Positions 36,096 through 45,460 of a stretch of DNA of 64,000 nucleotides are shown here, in pieces. Both the position numbers and the translations under genes were made by a program. Under the pieces are notes generated by a model. That model saw only the letters and a program-made list of their open reading frames with translations. It made no database searches and was not told the origin of the DNA. Each line of letters begins with the position of its first letter. Within the stretch, counting starts at the first letter, position 1. The stretch covers positions 1 to 64,000 of the forward strand of contig NZ_PZZZ01000006.1 in the NCBI RefSeq assembly GCF_003046475.1, in the 5' to 3' direction. The stretch comes from Mycoplana dimorpha (GTDB lineage Bacteria; Pseudomonadota; Alphaproteobacteria; Rhizobiales; Rhizobiaceae).

Positions 36096-37109
36096 GTGAA
36101 TCAGCAGCGCCCGCAGAAGAAGACGACGATCTATGATCTTGCCGAGCTCGCCGGCACATCGGCGAGTGCCGTCAGCGCCGTGCTGAACGGCAACTGGAAG
36201 AAGCGCCGGATCAGCAGCCAGCTCGCCGAGAAGATCACCCGCATCGCCGAGGAACAGGGCTATGCCGTCAACATGCAGGCGAGCCTGCTGCGGCGGGAGA
36301 AATCCCGCATCATCGGCATGATCGTACCGAAGTACGACAACCGCTATTTCGGTTCGATCGTCGAAACCTTCGAGATCATGGCGCGCGCGCGCGGGCTCTT
36401 CCCGATCATCACCTGCACGTTGCGCGATCCCGACCTCGAAATCGAAGCGGCGCGCACCATGCTGTCCTACCAGGTCGAATGGCTGATCTCGACCGGCGCC
36501 ACCGATCCGGACCGCATCACCGATATTTGTCTCGCGGCGGGTACGCGCAGCCTCAATCTCGACCTGCCCGGCACCAAGGCGACCTCGATCATTTCAGACA
36601 ACTTCGCCGGCGCGCGCGAGCTGACGAAGCGGACACTGATCAATGTCGAACAGAAGAGCGGCGCCATGGCGCCGCTACTCTTCATCGGCGGACGCGGCAG
36701 CGATCACAACACGGCCGAACGTATTCGCGGCTTCCGCATGGCCCACCAGGATCTCGGCGTCCCGATTGAGGAACACCATATTCTCGCCTGCGGTTACGCG
36801 CCGGAAAAGGCCGCGCAGGCGCTGAGCGCGATGGCGGCCAGCGAAGGCAGCGTGCCGCGCGGGATGTTCGTCAACTCCACCATCTCGCTCGAAGGCGTGA
36901 TGCGCTGGATCAAGTCGTCACCGCTTTTCGATGCCGCACCGCCCATCATCGGCTGTTTCGACTGGGATCCCTTCGTTGCACTGCTCGGCCACGACATCGA
37001 AATGGCCCGGCAGGACGTACCCGGCATGCTGACGGCGGCCTTCGACATCGTCGAGAAGGGAAGCGGCGACACCGGAAAACTGATCGAAATCCCGCCTCTC
37101 TTCGCTTGA
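36096..37109 (+). CDS. LacI-family regulator of the ribitol locus
   Basis: This 337-residue repressor has an N-terminal LacI helix-turn-helix (TTIYDLAELAGTSASAVSAV followed by LNGNWKKRRIS), the hinge NMQASLLRREKSRIIGMIVP and a periplasmic-binding-like effector domain with FGSIVETFEIMARARGLFPI and IISDNFAGARELTKRTL. The GTG at 36096 is preferred because GGAGGAGG precedes it by five bases; earlier in-frame TTG/ATG codons at 36063 and 36066 lack such a site. It is divergent from the ribitol operon and downstream of the paired palindromes, so it probably represses the operon and itself, with ribitol or ribulose as inducer. Confidence 0.85.
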   Translation: MNQQRPQKKTTIYDLAELAGTSASAVSAVLNGNWKKRRISSQLAEKITRIAEEQGYAVNMQASLLRREKSRIIGMIVPKYDNRYFGSIVETFEIMARARGLFPIITCTLRDPDLEIEAARTMLSYQVEWLISTGATDPDRITDICLAAGTRSLNLDLPGTKATSIISDNFAGARELTKRTLINVEQKSGAMAPLLFIGGRGSDHNTAERIRGFRMAHQDLGVPIEEHHILACGYAPEKAAQALSAMAASEGSVPRGMFVNSTISLEGVMRWIKSSPLFDAAPPIIGCFDWDPFVALLGHDIEMARQDVPGMLTAAFDIVEKGSGDTGKLIEIPPLFA

Positions 37110-37137
37110 CGCTGAGCTACCAGATCGACCGGTCAGC

Positions 37138-37205
37138 TGTTGGTCAATACTAAGGTGATTCAGCAAAGTGGCTGGAATCACGCCTTCCACCAAAAAGTCC
37201 TGAGG
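37138..37205. repeat. dispersed non-coding repeat, copy B (in the 37110-37366 gap)
   Basis: This stretch matches the one at 20943-21012, with CAATACTAAG, TGAT, AAGTGGC, ACGCC, an A-run and TCCTGA in order. It lies about 30 bases after the LacI stop. The rest of the gap shows no gene. Confidence 0.45.
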
Positions 37206-37366
37206 TGCTTTTCCAAAAAAGGTGAAGGTCGCTTGCCGACGCACTTCGCTGCTCGGTCGACCTGCCAATGCTTGAAGGTTCGCGGGGAGTCGAGGCTGAA
37301 CTCGTGGGACCAAGGGAGGGAGCCTTGTGGCCAAAGGGGCACCTGATCTCAACACAGCCGAGGTAG

Positions 37367-38221
37367 TTAGCGAGCGCGCCGATCCACGAAGACTTGCCTC
37401 AAAGCGTCGGAGACGGCACGAATTGACGGGACGTTCTTGATCTCAGAGTGCACGATGAGCCAAACCTCTCGCGTCAGGACCGCATCGGGGTCGATTTTTT
37501 GAAGACTATCGGTTTCCGAGACGACGAAGTCGGGAAGCATGACCACGCCACCGTCAAGTCTCGCGGCAGCAGCCTGAACTTCCAAAACCGAGGAGCGAAC
37601 CGTGATGGGTCGGCTGGCAGCATACTCGACCAAGCGCGTTTGCTGCGGAGATGCACTCATGCTCTCGTCATAACCGATAAAAGTCCATTCGCCGGGCGGC
37701 GTGATGTCCAGATAGGATGCTGTCGCGTAAAGCCGGAACTCCACCTCTCCGAGCTTGACGATTGAGAAATCGCCGCGCTCCGGTCGTGACAGCCGGATGG
37801 CGAGGTCTGCCTCACGCTGGTTCAGCGAGGCAAGGCGCGTTTCGCCGACTAACGTAATCGCGATCCCAGGATGATCGCGCCTGACCGAAACGATGGGTTT
37901 CGCCAGAAGCGCGGATGAAAGAGCCGGTGGCGCACTGATCCTGACATGGCCGCGCATCGCCGTTGGACTGTTGCGCCCGACCTGCTCGACAGCGGCGGCT
38001 TGCTCGGCCACAAGGGCAGCCTGCCGGGCAACCTGTTCGCCGTCAGCGGTGAGAACGACGCGCCGACCCCGCCTGTCCACAAGCTTGCGCCCCAAGCTGC
38101 TTTCCAGCGCCGTGACGCGTCGACTGACGGTCGCGTGCTCGACGCCGAGCTGTCTTGCCGCGCCGAGGAACGTTCCCGACTGCGCCAGCGCAAGGAAATG
38201 TCTCAGGTCTTCCCAGTTCAT
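37367..38221 (-). CDS. LysR-family transcriptional regulator
   Basis: This 284-residue regulator has the N-terminal winged helix (MNWEDLRHFLALAQSGTFLG, AARQLGVEHATVSRRVTALE) and an effector domain starting LRISAPPALSS-like near residue 90. It is the single-gene-divergent type: the quinone oxidoreductase starts 94 bases away on the other strand and is its likely target. The start at 38221 gives the standard N-terminus; the longer frame to 38269 adds 16 unrelated residues. Confidence 0.88.
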   Translation of the reverse strand: MNWEDLRHFLALAQSGTFLGAARQLGVEHATVSRRVTALESSLGRKLVDRRGRRVVLTADGEQVARQAALVAEQAAAVEQVGRNSPTAMRGHVRISAPPALSSALLAKPIVSVRRDHPGIAITLVGETRLASLNQREADLAIRLSRPERGDFSIVKLGEVEFRLYATASYLDITPPGEWTFIGYDESMSASPQQTRLVEYAASRPITVRSSVLEVQAAAARLDGGVVMLPDFVVSETDSLQKIDPDAVLTREVWLIVHSEIKNVPSIRAVSDALRQVFVDRRAR

Positions 38222-38314
38222 CTGTGTGAATTTTCTCCCAACCGATGTGAAGCAATAGGGAATTTTCACACATGCTGCCAGCGCTTATTTTTGCGCGCAG
38301 AAGTGGAGATCAGG

Positions 38315-39286
38315 ATGACCGATCATATCATACTGCTGCAAGCGCCCGGCGGCACCACACAGTTCCGCATTGAAAATCAACCCGCCAGAGCGCCAGGCCC
38401 GGGCGAGGTTAGAATCCGCCAACAAGCCATTGGCACGAACTTCCTCGATATCTACCATCGCGAGGGTGTTTATCCGCTTCCATCCTACCCTGCGGTCATC
38501 GGCGCTGAGGCGGCAGGGGTTGTCGAAGCAGTCGGTGCTGGCGTCGTCGAGTTTGAGCTCGGCGACCATGTCGCCTATGCAGGCCCGCCTGTCGGTGCCT
38601 ATTGCTCTACCAGGAACATCGTCGCTGAAAAGGTCGTCAAGCTGCCCGAAGCGATTTCGTCGAAGACGGCGGCCAGCTCACTGCTCAAGGGCATGACGGC
38701 CTATATGCTGCTCGAGAAGGTCTATGATGTCAGGGAAGGAAGTATAGTCCTGATCCATGCGGCCGCGGGCGGCCTTGGGAGTATCCTTGTTCGCTGGGCG
38801 AAATCGCTCAATGCCACGGTAATCGGTGCGGTCAGTACGCCCGAAAAAGCGTCACGCGCCGCTTCCTATGGAGCGGACCACCTTATCGTCGGGCGGGAAG
38901 CGGATATTGTTGCCGAGGTGAAAGAGATTACAGGCGGTGTGGGTGCCGACGTCGCCTACGACGGGATCGGCGGCGACATGCTTGTCAAAACCATCCGCTC
39001 CGTCCGCCCTTTCGGTACCGCCGTCACAATCGGCCAGGCGGCGGGACCTGTACCTCCCATCTCCATCGAAGAGCTGCGGCCCGGCAAGTCACTCTGCCAC
39101 CCGAGCATCATGGCGTGGTGTTCTGACACCAACAGGTACCGTAATGCCGCAAATGCAGCGATCCGGGCAATGGAGATGGAAATCGTTTCCGAAATCGCCG
39201 CAGAATTCCATCTAAAGGACGTGACCAAAGCCCACGAGGAGATGGAGTCAGGACGGATAGCGGGCAGCGTCTTGCTGATCCCATAA
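38315..39286 (+). CDS. quinone oxidoreductase (zeta-crystallin/QOR-like, MDR superfamily)
   Basis: This 323-residue NADPH-dependent reductase of the zinc-free MDR branch begins MTDHIILLQAPGGTTQFRIE, has the QOR-type NFLDIYHREGVYP, IGAEAAGVVEAVG and the Rossmann motif IHAAAGGLGSILVRWAK. No zinc-ligand cysteines are present, as expected. It probably reduces quinones or enals during redox stress. The ATG follows GGAGATCAGG. It forms a divergent pair with the LysR gene. Only the ORF start is open to doubt, since the frame extends far upstream in the LysR gene. Confidence 0.87.
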   Translation: MTDHIILLQAPGGTTQFRIENQPARAPGPGEVRIRQQAIGTNFLDIYHREGVYPLPSYPAVIGAEAAGVVEAVGAGVVEFELGDHVAYAGPPVGAYCSTRNIVAEKVVKLPEAISSKTAASSLLKGMTAYMLLEKVYDVREGSIVLIHAAAGGLGSILVRWAKSLNATVIGAVSTPEKASRAASYGADHLIVGREADIVAEVKEITGGVGADVAYDGIGGDMLVKTIRSVRPFGTAVTIGQAAGPVPPISIEELRPGKSLCHPSIMAWCSDTNRYRNAANAAIRAMEMEIVSEIAAEFHLKDVTKAHEEMESGRIAGSVLLIP

Positions 39287-39434
39287 ATGGCAACCGATCG
39301 ATGGCGGCTCGCCGCCTTAGCTGGCCGAACCCCGGGACTGGCAGCCTCGTCCGGCCTCGGTAACATGCCAGGAAAATCAAAGGACGTCGAAGGACTCGCG
39401 AACGCCCACTCCGATTGATGTTGCCCCTTTCAGG

Positions 39435-39917
39435 TCAGCTGCTATCTCGGCCTTGCGACTCGAGGAGAACCCTACCGCAGGCCAGCCCTATTACTGCGCC
39501 AATCACGACATCGACCATGCGAACATAGCCTGCTGTCTCAGGGCCTAGTGTAAGCACCAGGAGAAGAGAAACACCGGCTTGAATTGGCATGACCGGGCCC
39601 AGGTCGAAAGAACAGGCGATCATCATCGAAACGAACACTCCAATACCCGCTGCCGCAGTGAAATTGGGAATAAAGAGAACGATTTCTCCGACTAGGATGC
39701 CGATCGCTACCCCAAGGACAAGTCCCCAAGCCTGCTTCCGATGGCTGGCGATGCCAGGTCCCAACGCGACGATCGCAATAACCGCAGCGAATACCGGATG
39801 AGGGTGGCCAAACAGCTTCTGTGCAACCGCCCATGCCAAGGGCGCCGCGATCGTTGCTGCCGCAACCTCACGCCAGGCGCCTGACCATCTTGCCCACAGG
39901 GTACGGACCAAGGGCAT
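39435..39917 (-). CDS. short FUSC/aromatic-acid-exporter-like membrane protein
   Basis: About 160 residues with four to five hydrophobic segments and AAPLAWAVAQKLFGHPHPVF, IASHRKQAWGLVLGVAIGIL and DVVIGAVIGLACGRVLL, the repeat pattern of the FUSC/ArAE membrane domain. Full-length exporters of this fold add soluble domains and are about twice as long or more, so this is either a minimal form or a truncated one. Start may be the ATG at 39917 or a TTG at 39929. It precedes a decayed gene, which makes truncation plausible. Confidence 0.65.
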   Translation of the reverse strand: MPLVRTLWARWSGAWREVAAATIAAPLAWAVAQKLFGHPHPVFAAVIAIVALGPGIASHRKQAWGLVLGVAIGILVGEIVLFIPNFTAAAGIGVFVSMMIACSFDLGPVMPIQAGVSLLLVLTLGPETAGYVRMVDVVIGAVIGLACGRVLLESQGRDSS

Positions 39918-39932
39918 TTCAATGCTCAATCA

Positions 39933-40272
39933 TTACCCAAGCATCTCAAGGCGAATGACTCCCACGCCCGCCAGCCCGGGGAAGTCCGGCGAGCCCTGAA
40001 GCATTTTCCTGGCGCCACTTCGAGGCTTCCCACCCCCGACCACAAGCGGGCGCGGCCGACTTCGGCCGATTTGACGGCTGCGATCAGCGCGGCGGGATCC
40101 GACGTGTCGAAGCGCGTTGTCGAGATCACAGCGTCTAAGGCCAAGCCACTTGCGTTGCTCTGCCCAGGCGAGATGGGAGCGCAATTCCAGAGACCGCATG
40201 CCCCCGCCGCAGCAGTTCCGCTGTGATCGTCGACCCGATGCGGCCGCCAGGCCAATCAATGAGACCTTCAAG
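39933..40272 (-). pseudogene. frameshifted NAD(P)-binding (atypical SDR, YwnB-like) pseudogene
   Basis: Pieces of one protein are spread over different reading frames. One frame gives KVSLIG, a second gives GRIGSTITAELLRRGHAVSG (a classical N-terminal Rossmann segment of NAD(P)H-binding epimerase-like proteins), the next gives LDAVISTTRFDTSDPAALIA, and a further shift gives LVVGGG versus GSLEVAPG. At least three frame changes in about 340 bases and no full-length frame show that the gene is dead. The intact family has about 210 residues, so the 3' half is also gone. Confidence 0.75.
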
Positions 40273-40291
40273 TCAGCCTCCCGCCCCTTCG

Positions 40292-43117
40292 CTATCGCTT
40301 CCGGATACGGATGTTCGACACAACGGCTTCGCCCAGGCTCGGCGTGAAATCGAGCTTGAGATATCCGTCGGCGACCTTTGTCGAAAAAGACTCGTCGATA
40401 GCCGTGCGGTACTTGCCTTTGGCGGCCTTCAGCACGTCGAAGTTTTCGAGCTCGATCTCGCCGTTCGCGACGACGTCGAAGACACGCTCGCCGATCTTCT
40501 TGGCCTTGTCCGGTTCAAGGAAACCAAGCGTGACCGTATAGTCACCGTCATCGAGCGGAACGAAATAGCTGAAAGTACCGCGACGGAAATTCTTGAACAG
40601 TTGCGGATCGTCCGTTCCCTGGACAGCGGTCGTGTCCAGCGGCGCATCGAGCCCCTTCGATACCAGCCAATCGCCCTCGCCGCCGATGAAGAAGTTGTCG
40701 GAGCCGAAGAGTTCGCCCGACGAAGATGCCGATGTGGACCCCGTCACATCCGGAGCGGTGGCGTCATCGAGGGCCAGCTTGTCGGGATGTTCCCCGGACA
40801 TGAAGCCGGTCTCCAACTGGCCGGCCGCGATGTTGATGTTCTTTGTGTTCAGCGACCAGTCGACCGAATCCTTTATCGAGTCGTCCCCACGCTGCCCGAC
40901 AGCCACCACCTTGTTGGCGCCCTGAGCCAGTCTGACGTTCTTGAACACGCACGTCTTCAGAAGGCATTGTTCCTGCTTCATCGCGCCGACCGGCCTGTCA
41001 TTGACCGAGAGCTCGACCCGGTCGGCGTTGCTGTAGACCCTGACGTCGGCGATCGGGTAGGCGCGGTTCGTGTAGCGGCGGCTGGTGATGTAGGTCACCA
41101 GATCGGAACTCCAGTTCGCCTTGTAGAAGTAGAACGGATCCTTCCTGGTCTTGCGGTCGAAGCTGACGAGGCCCTTGGTGTTGACGTCCTGGACGTCACC
41201 CTCGTTGCGGAGACCGGTGGCGAAATCGAACATGTTCCAGACATAGGTGGCAAAGAGATAGTCGGTGGACAGGATCTTCGCATAGACCTGCTCGTGCACG
41301 AAGCTTGCGTATTCCTCCGGCTGATAGACGACGGGCAGGCCCGGGTTCCGGACCTCGGGCGGGCCGCCCAGTACATTGTCGGTGTGATGGGTCAGCGCTG
41401 CGCCGGCGCCGTACTCGGATATGCCGACGGGCTGGTCGGGATACCGCCCGCGCACGGCATCGAGTATGGTGGTCAGCCGCGCGACCGGGCCCGAATACCA
41501 GAGAGGATACTGGTTGCGGGCCCAGACATCGGTGATGCCGCCCAGATCGATGTAGTTGCCGTTCACTGGAGGCAGCGCCTGGGTGACGTTATCCGCGTAG
41601 GCCGTGACCCTATAGGGATCCTCGGCCTTGGCCGCCGCCTGCAACTCGCGAAAGACCGGGGTTAGATTGTCGGGCCAGGGCCCCGCACAGTCCTTGTGCA
41701 TGTAGGTGGTTTCGTTGCCGAGGGCCCAGATGGCCACGGCAGCATGATTGAACTGCTGTCTGATCATCTCCTGCAACTGCTGGCGCGCACTGGCGCGGAA
41801 GGAGCGGGAGGCTTCGCTATGGGGGCACACCGACCGGCCTGCCTGTCCGATGATGACGGGGACATCCGTCGTGACGCCGATGCCGACAGGGAGTTCCGCC
41901 CAGGCTATGAGCCCCATGCGATCGAGCTTTTCAAGCATGTACTGGTCATAGGGATAGTGTGCGAGGCGAATGGTGTTGGCCCCGATCTCCTTGACCAGGG
42001 CCAACTTCTCGTCGACGTCGCTGGTCGTTTCGGCCCAGCCCTTGCGGTAGGTTTCCTGGTGTGTGGCGACCCCGTGCAGGGCGGCATGCTTGCCGTTCAG
42101 GAAGAATCCCTTCTCAGGATCGAAGCGCATTTCACGGATGCCGAAATCCTGCACAACCTTGTCGATGGCCTTGCCATCTTGCGTCAGCAGTTCGGCAAAC
42201 AGCTTGTACTGGTAGGGATCTTCGATGCCATGCCACAGGTGCGGTCGGCTCACCTGAAGGTCGTGGGAGACCGCCACCCTGCCGCCCGCATCCAGCGATA
42301 CGCTCTCCTCCGCGCTCTGCGCGACATGGCTGTCCGCGTCCAGCAAGGAGAGGCGAACCAGGTAGTCGGCGCCGGCCTGGGCATCGCTCTTCAGCTTGGC
42401 GCGCACGTTGACGGTGGCGCTATCGCGGGAGATGGCGGTGGTGGCAGCATAGACGCCTGGACCGCCCATGTCGCCGAGTTCGAAGTGCACCGCGTCGGCG
42501 GTTGATACCAGGGAAACATGACGGTAAAGGCCGCCGTACAAGATGAAATCGCCTCCCAACGGCGGAATGTCGGTCGGGTCGTCAGCTGCGGTGGGCGCGG
42601 TGTTATCTACCTTGACGAGCAGCACGTTCTTGCCGTTCGGAACCAACGTGTCCGTGACGTCGAACCGAAAGAGCGTGAACCCGCCCTTGTGTTGTCCGAG
42701 CTTGTGTCCGTTCAGCCAGACGTCGGCGACAAGGCTTGCCGCACCGAATTCCAGCCACTTGCGCGCTCCCTTCGCCGGTGTGTCGAACTCCAGCCGATAC
42801 CAGCCGAGACCGCGCTTGTAGGGTGAGGTGTTGCCGGTCGTGGCAGCGTCGGCATTCCAGGTATGGGGCAGGTTTACCGTTTCCCAATTGGTTGCCCTGG
42901 AAGCCAGCGCGTCATCGTCGCTGAGATTGTTGTCGAAGGTGAATTTCCAGCCCTGCATCAGGGGTGTCGTCGTCCGCAGCTGCGCCGCGATGGCACCTGG
43001 CTGGCCGACTGTTCCCGTGGTGCTCGGGTCGGTTGCGGCGGGCGGTGCGCCCTGGGCCAGGGCCATGCCGTTGAGCGTCGAAAGAAGCAGAAACCCGGCA
43101 ATCCAAACGCGTTTCAT
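40292..43117 (-). CDS. secreted glycoside hydrolase family 2 enzyme with C-terminal malectin-like domain
   Basis: This 941-residue protein has a Sec signal (MKRVWIAGFLLLSTLNGMALA), a GH2 sugar-binding jelly-roll domain (KWLEFGAASLVADVWLNG), immunoglobulin-like domain and TIM barrel with acid/base Glu469 (WALGNE) and nucleophile Glu568 (GISEYG). The tail from about residue 790 on (DNFFIGGEGDWLVSKG, SYFVPLDDGDYTVTLGFLEP) is malectin-like. GH2 includes beta-galactosidase, mannosidase and glucuronidase; the exact specificity is open. The ATG has AGGGAGAAGGAAC upstream. Its stop abuts the pseudogene at 39933. Confidence 0.86.
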   Translation of the reverse strand: MKRVWIAGFLLLSTLNGMALAQGAPPAATDPSTTGTVGQPGAIAAQLRTTTPLMQGWKFTFDNNLSDDDALASRATNWETVNLPHTWNADAATTGNTSPYKRGLGWYRLEFDTPAKGARKWLEFGAASLVADVWLNGHKLGQHKGGFTLFRFDVTDTLVPNGKNVLLVKVDNTAPTAADDPTDIPPLGGDFILYGGLYRHVSLVSTADAVHFELGDMGGPGVYAATTAISRDSATVNVRAKLKSDAQAGADYLVRLSLLDADSHVAQSAEESVSLDAGGRVAVSHDLQVSRPHLWHGIEDPYQYKLFAELLTQDGKAIDKVVQDFGIREMRFDPEKGFFLNGKHAALHGVATHQETYRKGWAETTSDVDEKLALVKEIGANTIRLAHYPYDQYMLEKLDRMGLIAWAELPVGIGVTTDVPVIIGQAGRSVCPHSEASRSFRASARQQLQEMIRQQFNHAAVAIWALGNETTYMHKDCAGPWPDNLTPVFRELQAAAKAEDPYRVTAYADNVTQALPPVNGNYIDLGGITDVWARNQYPLWYSGPVARLTTILDAVRGRYPDQPVGISEYGAGAALTHHTDNVLGGPPEVRNPGLPVVYQPEEYASFVHEQVYAKILSTDYLFATYVWNMFDFATGLRNEGDVQDVNTKGLVSFDRKTRKDPFYFYKANWSSDLVTYITSRRYTNRAYPIADVRVYSNADRVELSVNDRPVGAMKQEQCLLKTCVFKNVRLAQGANKVVAVGQRGDDSIKDSVDWSLNTKNINIAAGQLETGFMSGEHPDKLALDDATAPDVTGSTSASSSGELFGSDNFFIGGEGDWLVSKGLDAPLDTTAVQGTDDPQLFKNFRRGTFSYFVPLDDGDYTVTLGFLEPDKAKKIGERVFDVVANGEIELENFDVLKAAKGKYRTAIDESFSTKVADGYLKLDFTPSLGEAVVSNIRIRKR

Positions 43118-43450
43118 GTTCCTTCTCCCTTCGGCCCGAAGGACCGCTTGTGAAAAGAACGCGCCAATGCCCGTCGTCAGCTCGCTGCACCTAAAACCTT
43201 CGAGATTGCCGCTGCAACATCAGGCTTTCTTAAAACCAAGGTCATTGCATGGTCCAAATGCGGCATGGCTATGCTGCGATGCCATGCCCATCCGGGCCGG
43301 GCCCGCCAGCAGGCCTTGGACCGGATGCAGGAAACTGGGACGACACGCCGACATGCAGAACCGCACGGGATCGGTTTCGTTCCGGACACACGACAGGAAA
43401 ACACAGGCCAAAACGGGAGCGCCGCGGTGGCGCATTGGCGGAATGGCCCC
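43118..43450. other. gap between the two GH2 genes with a possible hydrolase remnant
   Basis: Nothing intact is present. On the minus strand, 43177-43266 can be read as HLDHAMTLVLRKPDVAAAIS plus a short end and stop, which looks like the last helix of an alpha/beta hydrolase (His near the catalytic position, then a terminal helix). No matching upstream part was found in any frame. Treat as a weak hint only. Confidence 0.3.
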
Positions 43451-45460
43451 TCACGCCCCGACCCAGCGGCTGCGCAGGAAAAGCGCCGCCATCTTGGGCC
43501 GGCGGTCGCGGGTGAACACACCCTTGTAGTTCATGCTCCCCGCACGCCCGACGCCCTGGACGGTCCTGAAATCGGCAAATGCCCAGACATGCATCCCGGC
43601 CATGAACGGACGCTGCGCTGCGACATCGAGGTAGCGGCGCAAGAATTCCACCTGATATTCCTCGCTCCACATCTCGGGCGGCAGGCTATGCGTGCCCGGC
43701 AGCGCGTCGGTACCAAACTCGGTGATGATGATCGGCCTGGCGAATGATTGGTGCAATTCGTCCAGGTCGCGTGCCAGCGCCGCGGCTGCCTGATCGAGCC
43801 GGCCGCCCAGGCCACCATACCACCCATAGTAACGATTTATGCAAATCACATCGAATGGTTTGTGCCATTCGCGCGGCCCGCCGCCGACCCCGACGAGCGT
43901 GACCGGCCGCGTTCCGTCGAGCCGGTGTGCCTCGTCATAGACCCGGCGAAAGAACTGCGTGCCGGCGTCAATCGCCGTCTGCTTCAGCGCTGGCGACAGA
44001 GGAACCTCATCGTTTGGCGCGCGAGCCACCGGCTCGTTTGCCACGCACCACATGATCGTGCTCGGATGGTTCTTGTCGCGCGCGATCAACTCGCGCAGTT
44101 GCGACTGCGATTGCATGAGGCGCTGCTCAGTGAGTTGCTGCGAATCCGCCATATTCAAGCCGACGGCGGGGATTTCGTTGATCACCAGCACGCCACGCTG
44201 ATCGGCCAGCTGCATCACCTCTTCCGGATAGGGGTAATGCGACGTGCGGTAGGAGTTGGCGCCGATCCAGCGCAGCAGCTCATAGTCGCGGATCCACACC
44301 GGCAGGTTCAGGCCACGGCCGCTGAGCGCAAAATCCTCGTGCTTGCCAAAACCGGTGAGCTTGATCGGCTGGCCGTTGAGCAGGATCTGGTCGCCCCGGA
44401 CCGCGACCGTGCGGATGCCGATGTCGAGGGCGTAAATGTCGACGACCCGCGCCTGGTCGGTCAGTGTGACGGTCAATCGGTAGAGGTACGGATCCTGTGG
44501 GCTCCAGAGCCGTGCCCCCGGCACGCGCAGAGTGGCCTCGGCCATGCCGGCGCGGAACACGAGGTCGGCCTCGATGCCGTCCAGGCGCGCCTTTCCGGTG
44601 CCTGCTTCGGCGCCGACGGTCGCGACCTTCAGGTTGACGATGCCGTCACCGCCTTCGATCGTTGTCACGACCGTGATGTCATCGATGTGCACGGCTGGGA
44701 CTGCACAGAGCCACACCTGGCGGTGCAGCCCCGAATAGGGGAAGAAGTCGTAGGTCGTCCCGGGGAAACCGGCCGCGACGCCAAGCACCCCGCCACCCCC
44801 GGGAGGCGGGCCGGGCGGCACCCGCTCCGGCTTCGGCTCGTTCTCGACCGCGATGGCGATGACGTTTGCCCGCTCCCAGGCCAGCTGTTGGGTGATCTCG
44901 ACCGCAAAGGGCAGGTTGCCGCCGAGGTGCTCCGTCACGAGCGAGCCGTTGACCCATACCCTGGCGGCATAGGTCGCCGATCCGACGCGCAGGATCACGC
45001 GCCGGCCACGCCAGCCCGAGGGCACCCACACCTCGATTCGGTACCAGGCGAGCCCGACATAGGTGTGAGCGTCGTCGAACAGGTCGTTCCAGCTGCACGG
45101 CACCGGGATCGTCCGCGGGCTAGGAAGGGCCTGGAACCAGCCCTGCGCTTCGCCCTGTCCATGCGGGTCCATCTGGAACTGCCACAATCCTGAGAGATCG
45201 ATCAGATCGCGAGTTTCGTTTCGCTGCGGATAGAGCAGCCCCTGCCCTGGAGAGGTTGAATTCGGCGACGGAAGGGGCTCGGAGGGGCTTTGAGCGGCCG
45301 CGGGAGCGCCTGCCACGGAGATGGCCCCCGCCATCGCCGAGGCCCATAGGAGGTCGCGTCGACTAACCGAAAGGGGGCTCGGAGCCGGATCGCCAATGGT
45401 GGATGATTGCTGCAACGACAAGCTCCTCGGCCCGTCTGCACAAGCATGCGAAGGTACCAT
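43451..45460 (-). CDS. Tat-exported beta-glucuronidase-like GH2 enzyme
   Basis: This 669-residue GH2 enzyme has a twin-arginine signal (SVSRRDLLWASAMAGAIS, cleavage near AAA), so it is exported folded. It shows the jelly-roll start (LSGLWQFQMDP), WYRIEVWVP, barrel motifs TGFGKHEDFALSGRG and RTSHYPYPEE, acid/base Glu476 (CVANEP), nucleophile Glu581 (IITEFG) and the C-terminal HVWAFADFRTVQG with FTRDRRPKMAALFLR, which closely follows bacterial GusA/UidA. A Pro/Gly-rich insert (PPGPPPGGGG) near residue 230 is unusual. Start ATG at 45460 is provisional; the frame goes back to 45565. Confidence 0.84.
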   Translation of the reverse strand: MVPSHACADGPRSLSLQQSSTIGDPAPSPLSVSRRDLLWASAMAGAISVAGAPAAAQSPSEPLPSPNSTSPGQGLLYPQRNETRDLIDLSGLWQFQMDPHGQGEAQGWFQALPSPRTIPVPCSWNDLFDDAHTYVGLAWYRIEVWVPSGWRGRRVILRVGSATYAARVWVNGSLVTEHLGGNLPFAVEITQQLAWERANVIAIAVENEPKPERVPPGPPPGGGGVLGVAAGFPGTTYDFFPYSGLHRQVWLCAVPAVHIDDITVVTTIEGGDGIVNLKVATVGAEAGTGKARLDGIEADLVFRAGMAEATLRVPGARLWSPQDPYLYRLTVTLTDQARVVDIYALDIGIRTVAVRGDQILLNGQPIKLTGFGKHEDFALSGRGLNLPVWIRDYELLRWIGANSYRTSHYPYPEEVMQLADQRGVLVINEIPAVGLNMADSQQLTEQRLMQSQSQLRELIARDKNHPSTIMWCVANEPVARAPNDEVPLSPALKQTAIDAGTQFFRRVYDEAHRLDGTRPVTLVGVGGGPREWHKPFDVICINRYYGWYGGLGGRLDQAAAALARDLDELHQSFARPIIITEFGTDALPGTHSLPPEMWSEEYQVEFLRRYLDVAAQRPFMAGMHVWAFADFRTVQGVGRAGSMNYKGVFTRDRRPKMAALFLRSRWVGA

